From the NCBI GenBank assembly GCA_039888615.1, contig JBDQQS010000004.1: 64,000 bases of DNA; one strand, 5' to 3'. The notes beneath the pieces are model-generated. The model was given only the letters and a program-made list of their open reading frames with translations, did no database searches and had not been told where the DNA came from. This DNA is from Flavimaribacter sp039888615 (GTDB lineage Bacteria; Pseudomonadota; Alphaproteobacteria; Rhizobiales; Rhizobiaceae). Shown here piece after piece: positions 50,911 through 60,420 of this stretch. Each line of letters opens with the position of its first letter. Position 1 is the first letter of the stretch. The translations under genes were made by a program, and so were the position numbers.

Positions 50911-52417
50911 TGCCCTCTACGACGCATTGTTCGAACAGCATCGGGGCAGCAGCCGACCTTATATCTTCAAGCCTGACGGAACGAGCATTACTTATTCGGA
51001 TTTTCTGGCGATGGCGGCGCGCACGGCCCATGCATTGCGTTCCTTCGGCGTGGAGCCCGGCGACCGGGTCGCGGTTCAGATCGCCAAGTCGCCGGAAGCG
51101 CTCGCGCTTTATATCGCGTCAGTTCAGGCGGGTGCGATTTTCCTGCCGCTGAATACCGCCTACACGCCTTCCGAGATCGAATATTTCGTCGAGAACGCCG
51201 GACCGAAACTGCTCGTTTGCGATCCGGCGTCCGTCGACGCCCTGGCGCCCATCGCTGCGGTGGCCGGAGCCGAGTTGAAGACGCTCGCAAGCGATGGATC
51301 GGGCTCGCTGACCGAACTGGCGAAGGATCAGTCCACGACGTTCCCGACGGTCGATCGCGGTCCTGACGACCTCGCGGCATTCCTCTACACGTCCGGCACC
51401 ACCGGGCGTTCCAAGGGCGCGATGCTCACGCACGACAATCTGCTGTCCAACGCCGTGTCTCTTGTGGACGCCTGGCGCTTTACCGAGGACGATATACTCC
51501 TGCACGCCTTGCCGATTTTTCATACCCACGGTCTCTTCGTCGCCGCCAATACTATGACGCTTGCCGGCGGCGCGATGATCTGGTTGCCCGGTTTCCAGAT
51601 CGACGCAGTAATCGAAAACCTGCCGCGCGCGACATCCATGATGGGCGTGCCGACCTTCTACACCCGGCTGCTGGACGACCCGCGTTTCACGCAGGACCTC
51701 GTCAGTCATATACGGCTTTTTACGTCCGGAAGCGCGCCGCTGCTCGCCGAAACCCATGTCGCCTTCGAGGAGCGGACGGGCCATCGTATCCTCGAGCGCT
51801 ACGGCATGACCGAGACGAACATGAACACCTCCAATCCCTATGACGGCGAGCGCCGGGCGGGCACCGTCGGCTTCCCGCTGCCGGGCGTCAGCCTGCGCAT
51901 CTGTGATCTGGAAACTACCAAGGAACTGCGGCATGGTGATATCGGCGTTATCGAGGTCAAGGGGCCGAACGTCTTTAAAGGCTACTGGCGGATGCCTGAA
52001 AAGACGAAGGAGGAATTTCGCGACGACGGTTTCTTCATTACCGGCGATCTCGCGCGGATCGACGAGGACGGCTACGTTCACATCGTTGGACGCGCCAAGG
52101 ATCTGATCATCTCGGGTGGTTACAACATCTATCCGAAGGAGGTCGAACTGCTACTCGACGAACAGCAGGGCGTGCTGGAATCAGCCGTTATCGGCGTGCC
52201 TCATCCCGATTTCGGCGAGGCTGTGATCGCGGCAGTCGTCCCGCAAAAGGGGGCGGCTGTCGAAGAGGCGGACATTCTGGAAGCGATCCACGACAAGATC
52301 GCCCGCTTCAAGCAACCGAAGCGCATTCACATCGTTTCGGAACTTCCGCGAAACACCATGGGCAAGGTTCAGAAGAACCTGTTGCGGGATCAGTTCGGCA
52401 AGGATTTCAGCGCCTGA
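50903..52417 (+). CDS. matB: Malonyl-CoA synthetase (AMP-forming)
   Basis: 504 residues, the size of MatB. Adenylate-forming motifs are LYTSGTTGRSKGAMLTHDN (A3), RYGMTETNMNT (A5), TGDLARIDEDGYVHIVGRAKDLI (A7/A8) and a C-terminal PRNTMGKVQKN with the catalytic Lys (A10). It activates malonate with ATP and CoA for MatA. It closes the operon; no clear terminator is visible in the 230-bp gap that follows. Confidence 0.92.
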   Translation: MPNALYDALFEQHRGSSRPYIFKPDGTSITYSDFLAMAARTAHALRSFGVEPGDRVAVQIAKSPEALALYIASVQAGAIFLPLNTAYTPSEIEYFVENAGPKLLVCDPASVDALAPIAAVAGAELKTLASDGSGSLTELAKDQSTTFPTVDRGPDDLAAFLYTSGTTGRSKGAMLTHDNLLSNAVSLVDAWRFTEDDILLHALPIFHTHGLFVAANTMTLAGGAMIWLPGFQIDAVIENLPRATSMMGVPTFYTRLLDDPRFTQDLVSHIRLFTSGSAPLLAETHVAFEERTGHRILERYGMTETNMNTSNPYDGERRAGTVGFPLPGVSLRICDLETTKELRHGDIGVIEVKGPNVFKGYWRMPEKTKEEFRDDGFFITGDLARIDEDGYVHIVGRAKDLIISGGYNIYPKEVELLLDEQQGVLESAVIGVPHPDFGEAVIAAVVPQKGAAVEEADILEAIHDKIARFKQPKRIHIVSELPRNTMGKVQKNLLRDQFGKDFSA

Positions 52418-52646
52418 GCGGCGGTCGCCGGTTGCTTCGATAGTCTCCGATTTGAAGCGGGATATCGCTTGCAATCTATGGATTTATGTATTTTGAAGTA
52501 TTTGTCATTGATTGAGTGCAGCTTGAGTTAACTATGCTAGTTACTTGACAAATTCTCCATCCGGTTCAACAAATGTATCAGCCATGCGCGCGAAAGCGAC
52601 CAGGAGTAGGGGCATGTCGTCCCTGGCCTTTTTCGGGGAGAGGGAA

Positions 52647-53219
52647 ATGACCGATAATTCAATGACTGCAGCTTCCGGCGTTCGGGAGATCATCGCGAAA
52701 CACAAGACGTGGTTCACGGTGCTCGGCGTATGCCTGATCATACTCGGCATTCTGGCAATCATATTTCCGCTTCTGGGAACAATCGTCGCCAAGACGTTCC
52801 TGGGCTGGCTGTTCCTGATTGGCGGCATTGTTCAGGTTGTTCATGCGTTTTCGACGGCCAAGTGGAGCGCGTTTTTCTTCAATCTGCTCGTCGGCGTTCT
52901 CTACATCGTTGTTGGCGCATGGCTGGCGTTCCTGCCGCTTGCCGGCATCTTGACGCTGACCATCCTGCTTTCGGCGATGTTCATCGTGCAAGGCGTGCTG
53001 GAAATCGCAATGGGATTTCGCCTGCGCCCGAACAGCGGCTGGGGCTGGGTGCTGATCGCCGGAATCCTGGCGTTGGTCGTCGGCGTATTGATCTTTCTCG
53101 AATTGCCGGGTTCAGCCGCCTGGGCGATCGGATTGCTTGCCGGGATCAATCTGATTTCATCGGGATGGGCCTACGTCTTCATGGCTATGGCCGCTGGCAA
53201 AGAGACGCCAGCCGGCTAG
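52647..53219 (+). CDS. HdeD-family membrane protein
   Basis: 190 residues with six hydrophobic segments arranged as repeated pairs. Family wording includes VLGVCLIILGILAIIFP, GWLFLIGGIVQVVHAF and LAGINLISSGWAYVFM. HdeD relates to acid-stress protection in enterobacteria; its role here is unknown. ATG 52647 has GAGAGGG upstream. A short CGGCC-AACT-GGCCG hairpin with TTT follows at about 53222-53238 and may be a weak terminator. Confidence 0.82.
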   Translation: MTDNSMTAASGVREIIAKHKTWFTVLGVCLIILGILAIIFPLLGTIVAKTFLGWLFLIGGIVQVVHAFSTAKWSAFFFNLLVGVLYIVVGAWLAFLPLAGILTLTILLSAMFIVQGVLEIAMGFRLRPNSGWGWVLIAGILALVVGVLIFLELPGSAAWAIGLLAGINLISSGWAYVFMAMAAGKETPAG

Positions 53220-53338
53220 TCCGGCCAACTGGCCGTTTAAACAAATATCAAATACGCGCATTCGCCCCTTCGTCGACGTGACGCGGCGCGGGTGCGCTGC
53301 CTGAGCTTTGATGCGCCTAGTCTAGATCGTTGAAAAAA

Positions 53339-53527
53339 TCACTTGCGGGGAAGTGGAACCGGCTGCAGTTGCTGTTTCTGTCGCATAGCCTGCGCTCTGG
53401 CCAACCATTTTATAGCCAGACGCTCCAATTGCTCGTTATACAAGCCACCGTCCAGTTCAAGGCGGACAGTATCCTCGCCCTTTTCATTTAGGCGTGCAAA
53501 GATTTCGCTTACGACGAGCCTGTTCAT
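53339..53527 (-). CDS. Small hypothetical protein (62 aa)
   Basis: 62 residues from ATG 53527 (MNRLVVSEIFARLNEKG...). An N-terminal helix, a strand (VRLELDGG) and a basic Gln-rich tail. GGAAA is ten bases upstream. No family recognised. Confidence 0.45.
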   Translation of the reverse strand: MNRLVVSEIFARLNEKGEDTVRLELDGGLYNEQLERLAIKWLARAQAMRQKQQLQPVPLPRK

Positions 53528-53551
53528 GGGTGCTTTGTTTCCGTCGGCCAA

Positions 53552-53905
53552 AACGCTGTTTTCATTGCATTAGCACAGAACGCGCTTTCCGGCGAAAGCT
53601 ACCACAGGAATATGGCGTATTCATAGCTGCAAATGAATAGGCTTCAGCGGATGACGCGCGCCGGCCCCGGCGTTGTAGTGTTGCATCTGGAAAATTTCTG
53701 ATCGCAATTACAACTACTATGAAAAGAATTTTAACCTTTGCAACTTTTCCGGTTTTAGTTTCGTTATATCAAGTAACCATGCGCTCTTTTGTGCATAGAA
53801 ACATACAAAAGATTTTATGAACTATGAATACTTTTATGCAATGAAAAAATAGTATTTTATATATATAAATATAAGAAACTAAATTAAAACTGGAAGGAGA
53901 AAAGA
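53552..53905. other. AT-rich leader region before the Gly/Val-repeat gene
   Basis: No gene seen. From about 53700 on, the sequence is strikingly AT-rich (TATATATA and A-runs near 53860), unlike its surroundings. It ends in a strong AAGGAG site before 53906, so it is probably a strong or regulated promoter with an A-rich leader. Confidence 0.45.
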
Positions 53906-54424
53906 ATGATTACTAGTGGAATATACATTAATCGTATGCTGTCCGCAGTCGCAATCATCACATTGTGTGCTGTACCCGGATCCGCGCTCGCTCAAGTTGG
54001 CGCCGGTGTAGGCGCAGGCGTCGGCGTGGGTGGCGTTGGAGCCAGTGCAGGCGTTGGCGCGGGCGTCGGTTCTTCTGGTGCTGGCGTTGGCGCTGGCGTC
54101 GGTGATGCGAGCGCCGGAGTTGGCGCAGCCGCTGGAGTAGGCACTTCGGGTGTTGGCGCGGGCGTTGGCGCCGGTGATGCTAGCGCCGGGGTGGGCGCCG
54201 GCGTCGGCGTTGGCGGCACTGGAACCGGCTCGGGAACAGGATCCGGCGCCGGAGGAAACGGTGGTTCCGGTGGAGGGGCGCAATCGGTCGCAGCCTCGGT
54301 CGCCTCCATGAGTTACGGCGACCGCATAAAATTGCGCAAACGCTGTCACAGCATTGTGCAGTACCCAGGGCGGCACGATTCCACAACAGTTGAACTCTGC
54401 CGTATCGCGCTGTCCATGCGTTAA
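53906..54424 (+). CDS. Secreted Gly/Val/Ala-rich repeat protein with conserved C-terminal domain
   Basis: 172 residues. The signal peptide is cleaved near ALA-QVG. Residues 31-125 are low-complexity repeats of the AGVGAGVG type interspersed with GDASAGVG and SSGAG, turning Gly/Ser/Thr-rich near 105-125. The last 40 residues (SYGDRIKLRKRCHSIV, then ELCRIA) have two Cys that may form a disulfide, and resemble C-termini of other Rhizobiales exported proteins. AAGGAG precedes the ATG. A surface or periplasmic structural role is possible. Confidence 0.8.
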   Translation: MITSGIYINRMLSAVAIITLCAVPGSALAQVGAGVGAGVGVGGVGASAGVGAGVGSSGAGVGAGVGDASAGVGAAAGVGTSGVGAGVGAGDASAGVGAGVGVGGTGTGSGTGSGAGGNGGSGGGAQSVAASVASMSYGDRIKLRKRCHSIVQYPGRHDSTTVELCRIALSMR

Positions 54425-54451
54425 GACTTGGATGATGCTCATCCAGGAATT

Positions 54452-54475
54452 GGCGTCCGATTTCGGGCGCCTTTT
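54452..54475 (+). terminator. Rho-independent terminator after the repeat-protein gene
   Basis: GGCGTCCG-ATTT-CGGGCGCC followed by TTTT: an eight-pair stem with one G-T pair, 28 bp after the stop codon. A further small hairpin (TGGATGA-TGC-TCATCCA) precedes it. Confidence 0.75.
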
Positions 54476-54488
54476 CCAGTCCTCCAGG

Positions 54489-55319
54489 TTACGAGGTCAC
54501 TTTTTCTTTTGAATTTGCAAGCTCGCAAACGGCGTTTTCGTTCTTTTTCCGGTCCTCGTGACCGAACCAACGGTTTGATTCTGCATTCCCATATTTTTTT
54601 TCGAGCAGCCCTACGACATCTTCCATTGATCCGTCATGCGGTATCCAGCCCTTTTCGATATCGGGAAAATCGAGCTTGCAGTTGGCGCATTTCGAACCCG
54701 ACTGAAACTTGATCGGGCACCAGAAGGATTCCAGATTGCGCAGCATTTCCGCGCCGAGCGAATAGACCCCCGTCATCCAGTCGCAGTAAAGACACCACAG
54801 GCGATCGTGCCCCACCAGGCCCTCGAACTTGTGGCGGCTGATCGCCACCCAGTCTCCGGATTTGTAAGGCGGCAGATTGATGCCCCAGATAAGGACAGGA
54901 TAAACGATGATCTCCGCGAGACGGATCAGCCAAAAGGCCGGAAACGCCAGCGTCGTCGTCCAAAGGGCGGTCTGCTGACGGAAGCTGCTGCCGACGATGC
55001 GATTCAAGGTTGTGACAATACGCGGCTTGTTTCTGATGACATCCCGATGGTGATACTCGTGCGCGATCACCCATACAAAATAGGCGATCAGGCAACCGGC
55101 AAGCGCGCCGGCCAGTCCTGCCCAACCGCCAAGGATCGCGCCGGCGGCAAGCGGCAGAATCTGATAGGCGACGATCACGCCATCGAGCGCGGGCGCCTTG
55201 GAGAGCGCGTCGAGGATCTTGCGGCCCGAAGGTCCCAGCCGTGCGAGAATGTGCAGCGCGGCTGTCAATGCCAACAAGTAGCTTGCGATGGCGATTGCAA
55301 TGGTCAGAAATGTGGTCAT
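54489..55319 (-). CDS. Membrane protein with cytoplasmic Cys-pair domain, unknown function
   Basis: 276 residues from ATG 55319. About four hydrophobic segments, HEYHHRD after the third, then a hydrophilic part with WCLYCDWMTGVYSLG (CxxC), FWCPIKF and KCANCKLDFPD (CxxC). The four-to-five Cys set could bind zinc or be redox-active. The order His-rich motif after a membrane helix, then Cys pairs, is reminiscent of a metal-dependent membrane enzyme, but I know no assigned function. Confidence 0.65.
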   Translation of the reverse strand: MTTFLTIAIAIASYLLALTAALHILARLGPSGRKILDALSKAPALDGVIVAYQILPLAAGAILGGWAGLAGALAGCLIAYFVWVIAHEYHHRDVIRNKPRIVTTLNRIVGSSFRQQTALWTTTLAFPAFWLIRLAEIIVYPVLIWGINLPPYKSGDWVAISRHKFEGLVGHDRLWCLYCDWMTGVYSLGAEMLRNLESFWCPIKFQSGSKCANCKLDFPDIEKGWIPHDGSMEDVVGLLEKKYGNAESNRWFGHEDRKKNENAVCELANSKEKVTS

Positions 55320-55579
55320 GAATGTGCGCCCTGACAAACAATGTCGGCTGTACACTTAAGGTAATTCATTAGAATTCGCAAACGACTAAGTAATATAAAC
55401 AAGCCATTGGCGGATATTTTATAAGTATATATTTAGTAAAAATTTATTCGAATACTGTGAATTCTGATTTGCCATGCCGAACGTGCGGGAAGAGCGGCGC
55501 AATCCCGGAATCCGCCGCCACGGGGTCGGCCAATCCTGTCGTGCGAGGGCTAACTGCTGCAACGCGATGAATGCGCTTG

Positions 55580-56302
55580 TTATTGCAGCAGCGTCAATCC
55601 GTCTGCAAGACCGTCCGTGTCGATCTGGAACGTCATCTGCGCGCCATTGACCGATGTGATCGTTGCGCTGGCTGACGTCGCCGATTTCAGCGTTGTCACG
55701 AAATCGGGAGCCAGGTTGGCGCGGGACAGGCAGAAGCGGGGCGTGCAATCCTCAAAAGGCAGGACAATGGGTTTCGGGGTTCCCGCTTCGATGATGATGC
55801 CGCGGCTGACCTTCACGCCGGTGCGTGTTCGCCACACAGCGCTCATATTGCCTTCAGGATCGGCGGTAATCGTCCAGGCAAAGGCAAGCGAACCGTTGGC
55901 GCCTTCCGTTATGCTCTGGCTGATGCTGCACTGTCTGGCGGATGCAGGTTCGTCCGTGCAACTGTAATCCCAGGCGCCGATCGGTTGGCCAACCCGAATT
56001 TCCGCGGGACTTTCCGGGGTGACGCGAGACGCGGTGGTGCGCGTCGTTTGCGTGGTCCGCGACGCTTGACTCGCGGGTCTGCTCATTCCTGTCTTTTGTG
56101 CGGCGGGTTCGATTTTGGCTTCACTGGAAGCGGTTGTGGTCGCATCGCCGCCCCCGGCCGATTCAATCCGGGCCCGGACATTTGCGACAATCACTTCGAC
56201 CCGGTTCTGGAAACGGCGCAAATCTCCCGGCGGCACCACAACAATCGCGATAAGAACGGCGGCCAACAAAGCAATCAGAAGTGTGATGAAGGCAAAGCGC
56301 AT
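55580..56302 (-). CDS. IalB-family (invasion-associated locus B-like) exported protein
   Basis: 240 residues from ATG 56302; TTG 56332 is possible. One N-terminal membrane anchor (RFAFITLLIALLAAVLIAIVVV), then a Ser/Thr/Ala-rich linker to about 115. The IalB domain follows: W-x-C (WDYSC), CSISQSI, GNMSAVWRTRTGV and paired Cys (DCTPRFCLSRANL). IalB proteins are periplasmic or surface proteins in Rhizobiales; their biochemical role is unclear. Confidence 0.75.
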   Translation of the reverse strand: MRFAFITLLIALLAAVLIAIVVVPPGDLRRFQNRVEVIVANVRARIESAGGGDATTTASSEAKIEPAAQKTGMSRPASQASRTTQTTRTTASRVTPESPAEIRVGQPIGAWDYSCTDEPASARQCSISQSITEGANGSLAFAWTITADPEGNMSAVWRTRTGVKVSRGIIIEAGTPKPIVLPFEDCTPRFCLSRANLAPDFVTTLKSATSASATITSVNGAQMTFQIDTDGLADGLTLLQ

Positions 56303-56451
56303 GGGATCTCGACGATACGAAAAGGTCCGCAAGACCTACCATCCGGACCGACTTTTCTTCAAGTTGCAAATAGATGGATCTAACCGCAGGATTAACGGGG
56401 CGGCTGGTCGCCAATACAGGCCTGGCGCATATGAAACTCTATCGCTCGCCG

Positions 56452-57297
56452 TCAACCATCTCCGACAGGCAGGTTCGACCTTTCAATCAGATCATGTTCT
56501 TTGAGAAATTCCAGCATCCGGTCGCGTAGCCCAAGTCTCCACAAATCCGTATGTCCGGCTTCATCGAATACAACAAACTCTTTCGGGTTATTTGCATGAG
56601 CGAACAGAGCCTGGCCATGAGAAAACGGAACCACTCTGTCATCCGTCCCGTGCAGGATGAGAACAGGCTCCATCACGTCGATGATACGGTCCCTGCTTCT
56701 GAACTGGTCCTTCATGAGGAACGAGACCGGAAGCCAGGGATAGGCGTCAGCGGCGATGTCTACCGTCGCTGTAAACGGAGCTTCAAGGACGAGCGCTTCC
56801 GCGCCTCTCTCAGCCGCTACGGCGGTAGCGACCCCGGCGCCCAGAGATTCGCCGTGGAGAACGACGCCGGATGAAATGGCGTCCGCGCGGTCGAAATGAT
56901 GAAGCGCGTCGGAAATGAACATTTCTTCCGAGGGCGACCCTTCGCTGCCGGGATAGCCGCGGTAGGCGGGCGCGTAAAGACCAAGCCCACTTTCCATGAT
57001 TTGTTGGAAACGCGGCGCGCGGGTTGAAATGTTTCCCCCATTGCCCTGGAAGTAGAGAACTGTCGGCAGATCGTGTCGCGCGGGCTCTGCGCGCCACACC
57101 CTCACCACAACGCCGTCCGCCATTGTCACATCCTCGACGATCACCCCTTCAAGGCCTTTGTCCGCCGGATCGGACAACACGCCGGAAGGGGTGAATACAT
57201 GGTCGCGCTGTGTCGCGTACATGAAGCCTGCCGCCGCTGCGTAGAGCACGACCGCGATCACGATAAGGTAGATGATGCTTCGCAGGATTTTCGTCAT
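56452..57297 (-). CDS. Alpha/beta hydrolase, BEM46/ABHD13-like, membrane-anchored
   Basis: 281 residues. N-terminal anchor (residues 8-27), oxyanion strand YFQGNGGN, nucleophile elbow LHGESLGAG, acid Asp in LHGTDDRVVPF and His in DEAGHTDLW. The complete triad contrasts with the hydrolase at 23308. Probably a periplasm-facing or peripheral serine hydrolase of unknown substrate. Confidence 0.82.
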   Translation of the reverse strand: MTKILRSIIYLIVIAVVLYAAAAGFMYATQRDHVFTPSGVLSDPADKGLEGVIVEDVTMADGVVVRVWRAEPARHDLPTVLYFQGNGGNISTRAPRFQQIMESGLGLYAPAYRGYPGSEGSPSEEMFISDALHHFDRADAISSGVVLHGESLGAGVATAVAAERGAEALVLEAPFTATVDIAADAYPWLPVSFLMKDQFRSRDRIIDVMEPVLILHGTDDRVVPFSHGQALFAHANNPKEFVVFDEAGHTDLWRLGLRDRMLEFLKEHDLIERSNLPVGDG

Positions 57298-57580
57298 TTG
57301 ATATACTTTATCGCCGATCGATCAATGGTCCAGTGGACAGATTGACTTTCTGAAGGCCGTTTCAAGTTGCCTTTCAAATTCCAATTTACAGGTTTGGTCA
57401 AATTCCATAGCTTGCCTCCATAAAAATGAATCTGTGGGCATTCAACCAAAGTCTGCTTGCAAGATTCGGGGAATGTGCATAAATAAACGAGCGTTCAATT
57501 AATCATTGAGCGTCTATTGAGGCTATAAGCTTCATCGGTCGATTGAGGAGTCGGCCGGACTGGGAGGAGAATCTGGGGTA
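57298..57580 (+). promoter_or_regulatory. Promoter region of the acyl-CoA synthetase-liv operon with TetR-like palindrome
   Basis: 283-bp gap. AACGAGCGTT (57486-57495) is a palindrome with an AG centre, and GAGCGT recurs 17 bp later after CAAT-TAATC-ATTG. Such ACGnnCGT patterns are typical of TetR-type repressors of fatty-acid and phenylacetate genes; no TetR gene is in the window. GGGAGGAG lies about 13 bases before the ATG at 57581. Confidence 0.35.
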
Positions 57581-59560
57581 ATGCCAAAGTCGGGCCAAAA
57601 GGCCGGCCGGAAGCCGGTTACCTTTCCGCAATATCTTGTGCTGAATGCAGAGCGATACGCAGACCGCACGGCGATGCGCCATAAAAGCTACGGCATCTGG
57701 CAAAGCTGGAGCTGGGCCGAACTTTTTGTGGAGATCAGGGCGCTTTCGCTGGGTCTGCGCGAACTCGGCCTGAAAAAAGGCGACAAGGTCGCCATTGTCG
57801 GCTCCAACCGGCCGCGCCTTTACTGGTCCTTCTGCGCGATACAGGCGATTGGCGGCGTGCCGGTGCCTGTTTATGCCGATTCAGTCGCCGAGGAGATGGT
57901 CTACGTCCTCGAACACGCCGAAGTCGTCATGGCGATCTGTCAGGATCAGGAGCAGGTCGACAAAGTTCTTTCCATGCAGGACAAGCTTACTTCGCTGCAG
58001 CGCGTGCTTTACGACGAAGTCCGCGGCATGCGCGACTACGATCAGGACCATCTGTTCTCCATCGATTCCATTCAGGCCCGCGGCGGGGAGATTTTCGAAT
58101 CCTCCGGCGACGCCGACTGGTTGCAGGCGATCGACCGGGGAGAGGGGGCAGAACTCGCGGTCATGCTTTACACGTCAGGCACGACCGGACGGCCGAAGGG
58201 CGTGATGCTTTCTTTCGACAATCTGGTGATTTCCGCGCTTAACGGAAACGCGTTCGATCGTCTGGATGAGCATGAACAGACGATCGCCTATCTTCCGCTT
58301 GCCTGGGTCGGCGATCACATTTTTTCCTACGCCCAGGCCTACACGGCCGGATATTGCGTCTGCTGCCCGGAAAGCCCGGACACAGTGACGGAAGACCGGC
58401 GGGAGATCGCGCCAACTTACTTCTTTGCCCCGCCCCGCGTCTTCGAGATCCTGCTGACACAGATCATGGTGCGCATGGAGGACGCCGGAAAGACCAAGAA
58501 GCGGATGTTCGACAATTTCATGGCGCATGCGCGCAAGGTTGGCGAACCGATCCTGAACGGCGAGCCCGTGGGGCTGGCGGACCGGATAAAGTACTGGATC
58601 GGAGATATCCTTGTTTATGGCCCGCTGAAAAACCGCATGGGCTTCAGCCGCCTGAAGGTCGGCTATACAGCGGGCGAGGCGATCGGTCCGGAAATCTTTC
58701 GTTTCTATCGTGCGCTGGGGCTCAATCTGAAGCAGCTTTACGGCCAGACGGAAGCATCTGTTTACATAACCGCTCAACCCGATGGGGAGATCCGCGCCGA
58801 CACCGTTGGCCGGCCCTCGCCGGATGTCGAGATTCGCATCGACGATAGCTCCGGAGAAGTGCTGTACCGCTCTCCTGGCGTGTTCCTCGGCTACTACAAG
58901 AATGACGAGGCGACCCGCACGACCAAGACGGAAGAGGGCTGGGTCCACACCGGCGACGCGGGCTTTTTCGATCAGGAAGGCCACCTCAAGATCATCGACC
59001 GGGCCAAGGATGTCGGCAAGCTCTCCAACGGCAATCTATTCGCGCCGAAATACATAGAGAACAAGCTCAAATTCTTCCCGAACATCAAGGAAGCCGTAGC
59101 CTTTGGCGACGGTCGCCCCTATTGCACGGTTTTCCTGAATATCGACCTCACGTCCGTCGCGAGCTGGGCGGAGCGCAACAATATCTCTTATGGGTCCTAT
59201 CAGGAACTCGCCGCTCATCCGGAGGTCTACCGGATGATGGAGGATCATGTGGATCAGGTGAACCGCGAATTGGCCGCCGAGGAAATGATGGCCGGTTCGC
59301 AGATCCATCGCTTCCTCGTGCTTCACAAGGAACTTGACGCCGATGATGGCGAGCTCACCCGGACCCAGAAGGTGCGGCGCTCCTTCATTTCGGAACGTTA
59401 CGAGCCGTTGATCGAGGCGCTTTACGACGGCTCGACCTCCAAGCATGTCGAGACGGAAGTGATCTTCGAAGACGGCCGAAAGGGCAAGATCGCGGCGACC
59501 GTGGAGATCCGCGAAATGAAAGAACACGCACCCAGCTTTACGAAGGAGGCTGCGGAATGA
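57581..59560 (+). CDS. AMP-forming acyl-CoA synthetase (long-chain fatty acid/aromatic acid type)
   Basis: 659 residues, long form. Motifs are MLYTSGTTGRPKGVMLSF, LPLAWVGDHIFSYAQ, QLYGQTEASVY, VHTGDAGFFDQEGHLKIIDRAKDVGKLSNG and KYIENKLK. The length and the DVGKLSNGN wording fit the family found as first gene of an acyl-CoA synthetase/liv transporter operon, where the transporter imports an acid that is then activated. Substrate unknown (phenylacetate-like or fatty acid). It overlaps livG by four bases (ATGA). Confidence 0.87.
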   Translation: MPKSGQKAGRKPVTFPQYLVLNAERYADRTAMRHKSYGIWQSWSWAELFVEIRALSLGLRELGLKKGDKVAIVGSNRPRLYWSFCAIQAIGGVPVPVYADSVAEEMVYVLEHAEVVMAICQDQEQVDKVLSMQDKLTSLQRVLYDEVRGMRDYDQDHLFSIDSIQARGGEIFESSGDADWLQAIDRGEGAELAVMLYTSGTTGRPKGVMLSFDNLVISALNGNAFDRLDEHEQTIAYLPLAWVGDHIFSYAQAYTAGYCVCCPESPDTVTEDRREIAPTYFFAPPRVFEILLTQIMVRMEDAGKTKKRMFDNFMAHARKVGEPILNGEPVGLADRIKYWIGDILVYGPLKNRMGFSRLKVGYTAGEAIGPEIFRFYRALGLNLKQLYGQTEASVYITAQPDGEIRADTVGRPSPDVEIRIDDSSGEVLYRSPGVFLGYYKNDEATRTTKTEEGWVHTGDAGFFDQEGHLKIIDRAKDVGKLSNGNLFAPKYIENKLKFFPNIKEAVAFGDGRPYCTVFLNIDLTSVASWAERNNISYGSYQELAAHPEVYRMMEDHVDQVNRELAAEEMMAGSQIHRFLVLHKELDADDGELTRTQKVRRSFISERYEPLIEALYDGSTSKHVETEVIFEDGRKGKIAATVEIREMKEHAPSFTKEAAE

Positions 59561-60393
59561 ACGTTCATGTTCACCCGACGCAAGAGTTTCGGTTCATGCG
59601 GCCTGATGACGGGATCGAACAAGGCGATCCGCTGCTGGTCGTCGACAATATCTCGCTGTCATTCGGCGGCGTAAAGGCGATCACAGACATATCCTTCGAC
59701 ATCCTGAAGGGCGAAATTCGCGCGATTATCGGCCCCAACGGCGCTGGCAAAACCTCTATGCTGAACGTCATCAACGGATTTTATCATCCGCAAAAGGGCA
59801 CGATCACCTTTCGTGGCCAGAAGCGCAGCCGCATGCGACCGCACGAAGCCGCCAATCACGGCATTGCCCGCACCTTCCAGAACATCGCTCTGTTTCACGG
59901 CATGAGCGTTCTCGACAACATCATGACCGGGCGCATCACGTTGATGAAGCGCAACATGCTCTGGCAGGCTCTGTGGCGCGGACCGGCGGAAACGGAGGAA
60001 ATCGAGAACCGCGAGATTGTCGAACGCATTATCGATTTTCTGGAAATCGAGCATATTCGAAAGACCCCGGTCGGGCGGTTGCCGTATGGCCTGCAAAAGC
60101 GGGTCGAACTCGGGCGCTCGCTTGCCGCCGAACCCTCGCTTCTGCTTCTCGACGAGCCGATGGCCGGCATGAACCTCGAGGAGAAGGAGGACATGAGCCG
60201 TTACATCCTCGACGTGAACCAGCAGTTCGGCACGACAATCGCGTTGATCGAACACGATATGGGCGTGGTCATGGATCTTTCCGACCGGGTCGTGGTCCTC
60301 GACTACGGCCAGAAGATCGGCGATGGAACGCCGGACGCGGTGCGCAATAACCAGGATGTCATCGACGCATATCTCGGTGTCAGCCATGACTGA
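59557..60393 (+). CDS. livG: Liv-type ABC transporter ATP-binding protein LivG
   Basis: 278 residues, Walker A GPNGAGKTSM, IARTFQNIALFHGMSVLDNIMTGR, LPYGLQKRVELGRSLAAEP as signature, Walker B LLLLDEPMAGMNLEE. About 20 extra residues precede the core compared with the copy at 9146. Translationally coupled to the synthetase gene. Confidence 0.9.
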   Translation: MNVHVHPTQEFRFMRPDDGIEQGDPLLVVDNISLSFGGVKAITDISFDILKGEIRAIIGPNGAGKTSMLNVINGFYHPQKGTITFRGQKRSRMRPHEAANHGIARTFQNIALFHGMSVLDNIMTGRITLMKRNMLWQALWRGPAETEEIENREIVERIIDFLEIEHIRKTPVGRLPYGLQKRVELGRSLAAEPSLLLLDEPMAGMNLEEKEDMSRYILDVNQQFGTTIALIEHDMGVVMDLSDRVVVLDYGQKIGDGTPDAVRNNQDVIDAYLGVSHD

Positions 60394-60420
60394 CCGGCGC
60401 CAGACAGGAGGAGCAGTCAG

